Shown here in pieces: positions 60,971 through 64,000 of a stretch of DNA of 64,000 bases (its first letter is position 1; every line of letters begins with the position of its first letter). The stretch lies in contig NZ_CP109171.1 in NCBI RefSeq assembly GCF_036246005.1, positions 6,560,001 through 6,624,000 on the forward strand, in the 5' to 3' direction. The DNA is from Streptomyces sp. NBC_01723 (GTDB taxonomy: Bacteria; Actinomycetota; Actinomycetes; Streptomycetales; Streptomycetaceae). The translations under genes were made by a program, and so were the position numbers. Under the pieces are notes generated by a model. That model worked only from the letters and a program-made list of their open reading frames with translations. It did no database searches and was not told the DNA's origin.

Positions 60971-62506
60971 ATGACGGAGAATACGCAGGTCAACGCCTCG
61001 TACTGGCTTCAGACGGCGCCGGGTGGTGTGCCGCGCCCCGCCCTCGCGGAGGACCTGGAAGTCGATGTCGTCGTGATCGGCGCCGGGGTCGCCGGGCTCA
61101 GCGCGGCCTGGGAGCTGGGGCGGGCCGGGCGCCGGGTCGCGGTGCTGGAGGCCGGGCGGGTCGCCGCCGGCGTCACCGGGCACACCAGCGCGAAGCTGAC
61201 CGCCCTGCATACGCTGATCTACGACCGGCTGCGCCGTACCCGCGGCCCGGAGGGCGCCCGCCTGTACGCCCGCTCGCAGTCCGAGGCCGTCGAGCGGGCC
61301 GCCGGCATCGTGGCGGACCTGGACATCGACTGTGACTGGGAGACCCGGGACGCGTACACGTACGTCCGTGACCCGGGCCGGGTGGACGAGCTGCGGGCCG
61401 AGGCGGACGCCGCGCGGGAGGCGGGGCTGCCCGCGTCGTTCGTGACGGAGACGGGGCTGCCGTTCCCGGTCGCGGGCGCGGTCCGGGTGACCGGGCAGGC
61501 CCAGTTCCATCCCCGCAAGTACCTGCTGGCCCTGGCCGAGGATCTGGAGGCACAGGGCGGCCTGATCTTCGAGGGCACCCCCGTCCACGGTCTGGACGAG
61601 GGCACGCCGTGCCGCGTGTCGACCGGCACCGGGGCCACTGTCACCGCCCGGGACGTCGTGGTCGCCACGCACTACCCGGTCTTCGACCGGGCGCTGCTCT
61701 TCGCCCGCCTCTCCCCGCGCCGCGAGCTGGTCGTCGCCGGGAGCGTCGAGGCGGACCGCGACGTCGACGGCATGTTCATCACGCCGGAGGACAACACCCG
61801 CTCGGTCCGTACGGCTCCGCTGGACGGAGCGGCCGCCGACTCTGGGCGCCGGCTGCTCGTCGTCACCGGCGAGCACTTCACGCCTGGCACGGGCGACACC
61901 CGGGAGCGCTTCGCGCGCCTGTCCGCGTGGGCGGGCGAGCACTTTCCCGGCGTCGACCTCACCCACGCCTGGGCCACCCAGGACATCGACCCCTCCGACA
62001 CCGTGCCGATGGTGGGCCCGATGCACCCGGGGGCACGGCACACGTACGTCGCCACCGGCTTCGGCGGCTGGGGGCTGAGCGGCGGCATGATGGCGGGCCG
62101 GCTGCTCACCGCGTTGATCACCGGCGAGGAGTGCGCGTGGGCGGGACTGTACGACCCGCGCCGGCTGCGTACGGCGGTGCGCGAGGCGCCCGCGCTGCTC
62201 AGGGCGCAGGCCGAGGTGGCGGGTCACTTCGTCGGCGACCGGCTGCGGCCCGTACCACCGGTGGACGCGCTGCCGCCGGGCGAGGGCGCGGTGGTCAAGG
62301 CGGGCGGCGACCGGCTGGCGGTCTACCGGGACGAGGCGGGCGCGCTGCACGCCCTTTCGGCACGCTGTACGCACCTCGGCTGTCTGGTGGCCTTCAACGC
62401 GGCCGAGCGCGCCTGGGAGTGCCCCTGCCACGGTTCCCGCTTCGACACGGACGGCAAGGTGATCGAGGGCCCGGCGATCAAGCCCCTGAAACGACGCGAC
62501 ATCTGA
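60971..62506 (+). CDS. FAD-dependent oxidoreductase with C-terminal Rieske domain
   Basis: 511 aa. The DAO/glycine-oxidase-like FAD domain starts [20 protein letters not shown] and has [19 protein letters not shown]; the C-terminal Rieske [2Fe-2S] motifs are CTHLGC and CPCHGSRFD. This fusion (PuuB-Rieske type) is common in actinobacteria; the reaction is not established. TACTCG ends 6 nt before the ATG, which suggests a weak leaderless promoter. Convergent with the SDR gene. Confidence 0.92.
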   Translation: MTENTQVNASYWLQTAPGGVPRPALAEDLEVDVVVIGAGVAGLSAAWELGRAGRRVAVLEAGRVAAGVTGHTSAKLTALHTLIYDRLRRTRGPEGARLYARSQSEAVERAAGIVADLDIDCDWETRDAYTYVRDPGRVDELRAEADAAREAGLPASFVTETGLPFPVAGAVRVTGQAQFHPRKYLLALAEDLEAQGGLIFEGTPVHGLDEGTPCRVSTGTGATVTARDVVVATHYPVFDRALLFARLSPRRELVVAGSVEADRDVDGMFITPEDNTRSVRTAPLDGAAADSGRRLLVVTGEHFTPGTGDTRERFARLSAWAGEHFPGVDLTHAWATQDIDPSDTVPMVGPMHPGARHTYVATGFGGWGLSGGMMAGRLLTALITGEECAWAGLYDPRRLRTAVREAPALLRAQAEVAGHFVGDRLRPVPPVDALPPGEGAVVKAGGDRLAVYRDEAGALHALSARCTHLGCLVAFNAAERAWECPCHGSRFDTDGKVIEGPAIKPLKRRDI

Positions 62507-62542
62507 CCCGCCGTCGTGGTGCGGGCAGTGTGTCCGGAAAGG

Positions 62543-62564
62543 GGCCTCGTGTTCCCACGAGGCC
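62543..62564. terminator. Bidirectional terminator between the FAD-Rieske and SDR genes
   Basis: GGCCTCGTG / CACGAGGCC, perfect 9-bp stem with a TTCC tetraloop, in the middle of the convergent gap. Confidence 0.8.
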
Positions 62565-62608
62565 GGTGATGACCAGAGATCCGATCTGGAGGAGCCGGGA
62601 CGGTGCGT

Positions 62609-63487
62609 TTACGGCAACGGCGTCCCGCCCGTCGCGTTGACGACCTCGGCTGTGATGTACGACGACTCCTGCGAGGCGAGGAAGACATACGCCGGCGCCA
62701 TCTCGGCGGGCTGCGCGGGCCGCCCGATGGGGGCCTGCTTGCCGAACGTCTGCGTATCCGGCAGGGTCGCCGGGATCAGCGGCGTCCACACCGGGCCCGG
62801 CGCCACCGCGTTGACGCGGATGCCCTTCCCGATCAGCATCTGCGCCAGACCCTGGGTGAAGGTGACGATGGCACCCTTCGTCGTCGCGTAGTCCAGCAGA
62901 TGCGGACTGGGTTTGTACGCCTGCACCGACGCGGAATTGATGACGCTGCCGCCCTCCGGGATGTGCGGCAGGGCCATCTTGCACAGCCAGAACATGCCGT
63001 ACAGGTTGGTGCGCAGCACCCGGTCGAACTGCTCGGTGGAGATCGCCTCGATGCCGTCGGGCTGGGACATCTGGTACGCCGCGTTGTTCACGAGGACGTC
63101 GATCCGTCCGAACTCGGAGACGGCGCGGTCGATCAGCGCACGGCAGTTCTCTTCCTCCCGTACGTCGCACGCAACGGCCACGGCACGCCGACCGGCCTCC
63201 TCGATCAGCCGTATCGTCTCGGCGGCGTCGTCCCTCTCTTCGTCCAGATGGGTGAAGAGCACGTCGGCTCCCTCCCGGGCGAATGCCAGGGCGACCGCGC
63301 GGCCGATCCCGGAGTCCCCGCCGGTGATCACGGCCTTGCGGCCCTCCAGCCGGCCGCTGCCCCGGTAGGACTCCTCGCCGTGGTCCGGGGGCGGGTCCAT
63401 CGGCCCCGTCCAACCGGGGTGCGGCTGGTCCTGGGAGGGAAACTCCGGGGTCGGGTGCTGCTCGCCGGGGTGCTGCTGTTCGGTCAC
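62609..63487 (-). CDS. Short-chain dehydrogenase/reductase (YghA/GlcDH-like)
   Basis: 292 aa from the GTG at 63487 (GGAGG 7 nt upstream). A Pro/Gln/His-rich N-terminal extension (TEQQHPGEQHPTPEFPSQDQ) is followed by the classic SDR fold: VITGGDSGIGRAVALAFARE, VLVNNAAY, active-site Ser in INSASVQ, Tyr-x3-Lys in LDYATTKGA, and VNAVAPGPVWTPL. This extended subgroup is often linked with stress and desiccation genes. The substrate is unknown. Confidence 0.93.
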   Translation of the reverse strand: MTEQQHPGEQHPTPEFPSQDQPHPGWTGPMDPPPDHGEESYRGSGRLEGRKAVITGGDSGIGRAVALAFAREGADVLFTHLDEERDDAAETIRLIEEAGRRAVAVACDVREEENCRALIDRAVSEFGRIDVLVNNAAYQMSQPDGIEAISTEQFDRVLRTNLYGMFWLCKMALPHIPEGGSVINSASVQAYKPSPHLLDYATTKGAIVTFTQGLAQMLIGKGIRVNAVAPGPVWTPLIPATLPDTQTFGKQAPIGRPAQPAEMAPAYVFLASQESSYITAEVVNATGGTPLP

Positions 63488-63668
63488 GGGTCTACCTCCA
63501 TGTACCTGACGAAGGACCCGGTGATCACACCGGGCCTCGCCACGGGTACCCAGGGCCACAGGACTCTCCCCGGCCTTTCCCCAGTCTCTCCACTGGGGTG
63601 ACGTGAAGCGTCTCGGGAAGATCATCGGTGCCCGGTAAATCGCTGGTGAGCCTCGCGGCGCGCCGCTA

Positions 63669-63715
63669 GAGTTCTGTTCGTTCCGGCGGCTGCTCCGCCG
63701 CCGCTGCTCGCTGTA
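63669..63715 (+). promoter_or_regulatory. Promoter and 5'-UTR hairpin ahead of the small ORF/rsgA
   Basis: TAGAGT (63669-63674) with a TGGTGA box 17 bp upstream, then a perfect stem CGGCGG-CTGCT-CCGCCG in the transcript, about 50 nt before the small ORF start. Confidence 0.45.
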
Positions 63716-63738
63716 CGTGACCCGGGAGGTGTTGACCG

Positions 63739-63810
63739 ATGGCTGTCGTTGCGAAGGGCGCTGCCCGCATCCAGGAATCCGTCAAGTCCACCTCCGTGGC
63801 CGCCGGCTGA
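63739..63810 (+). CDS. 23-aa peptide ORF upstream of rsgA
   Basis: Starts MAVVAKGAARIQESVKSTSV and ends after AAG. GGGAGG lies about 9 nt before the ATG, so it is likely translated. It ends 50 nt before the rsgA start, with no hairpin between, and may be a leader or a remnant. I do not recognise it. Confidence 0.45.
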   Translation: MAVVAKGAARIQESVKSTSVAAG

Positions 63811-63860
63811 CACCACTTCCCGCAGTTCCCGGCCGGGGCCGCCCCTCGAAGGGTCACCCC

Positions 63861-64000
63861 TTGTCTTCTCACGCTTCCACCTCGTCCACCTCCTCCTCCG
63901 ACCTGACCCCCTACGGCTGGGACGAGGACTGGGCCGACGCCTTCTCCCCGTACGCCGCCGAAGGGCTCCTGCCCGGCCGCGTCGTACGGGTCGACCGGGG
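63861..64000 (+). CDS. rsgA: Ribosome small-subunit-dependent GTPase A (partial, runs off the right edge)
   Basis: The first 46 codons only. TTG start at 63861 with GAAGGG 7 nt upstream; no ATG or GTG is available in frame. After a Ser/Thr-rich N-terminus (SHASTSSTSSSD) the sequence DLTPYGWDEDWADAFSPYAA and EGLLPGRVVRVDRG matches the OB-fold start of actinobacterial RsgA, a GTPase that helps mature the 30S subunit. The GTPase domain lies outside the window. Confidence 0.8.
   Translation, partial: MSSHASTSSTSSSDLTPYGWDEDWADAFSPYAAEGLLPGRVVRVDR

Overview
The window is high-GC actinobacterial chromosome, almost certainly from a Streptomyces species. The evidence is G/C-biased third positions, many 4-nt ATGA gene overlaps, many likely leaderless starts with a TANNNT box 6-8 nt before the start codon, paralogous XRE/DUF397/anti-sigma sets, and very rare TTA codons. 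Gene order from the sulfur operon at the left to alditol oxidase and rsgA at the right resembles, from memory, the SCO6094-SCO6149 part of S. coelicolor. That comparison is recollection and was not computed.

Region by region. 1-8.3 kb: a minus-strand sulfur assimilation operon (cysI, a zinc-ribbon mini-protein, cysH, cysC, cysD, cysN, then a sulfonate-type ABC transporter that runs off the left edge). A 27-codon leader peptide ORF and a hairpin precede cysI. 8.4-17.6 kb: a GNAT enzyme, a secreted protein, a GAF-domain regulator, an AidB-type acyl-CoA dehydrogenase, a BrkB/YihY membrane protein and a large PAS-GAF-SpoIIE-HATPase phosphatase. 17.8-26.3 kb: small membrane proteins, an NmrA-like reductase divergent from tandem AraC regulators, a K+ channel and a MalT/LuxR-type STAND regulator. 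26.5-30.4 kb: a translationally coupled membrane protein/wHTH/ABC-2 operon divergent from a GPP34 gene, with twin palindromes in the shared promoter region, then a STAS protein. 30.5-35.3 kb: a carboxylesterase, an XRE/DUF397/ATP-binding set, and a decayed RHS (YD-repeat) locus that holds a 31-aa membrane micropeptide gene with its own ribosome binding site and terminator. 35.4-44.3 kb: a YdcF-like protein, a TetR/MFS efflux pair with three GAAC-N3-GTTC operators, an LPFR-motif mini-protein, a streptogrisin-like protease, NUDIX and DinB proteins, a glycosyltransferase and an IS5 remnant. 44.7-55.2 kb: a pentapeptide-repeat membrane protein with 23 units of 33 bp and two TTA codons, an epoxide hydrolase divergent from a CGNR regulator, homocysteine methyltransferase, a CPBP protease/two-component unit, and DinB/PEP-mutase/TetR genes. 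55.3-64 kb: an MFS transporter, alditol oxidase, a radical SAM protein with a non-standard CX8CX2C motif, a gatZ relic, stress or redox enzymes (PPOX, FAD-Rieske, SDR) and the start of rsgA.

Functional logic. The left operon takes up sulfur compounds and reduces sulfate to sulfide, probably under cysteine-sensing attenuation. Most of the rest is independent one- or two-gene units with local regulators: AraC, TetR, GAF, wHTH, CGNR, XRE and a two-component pair. The least explained items are the radical SAM protein, the micropeptide in the RHS relic, the GPP34/ABC divergon and the 11-residue-period pentapeptide protein. I saw no tRNA, rRNA, CRISPR array, intact transposon or prophage.
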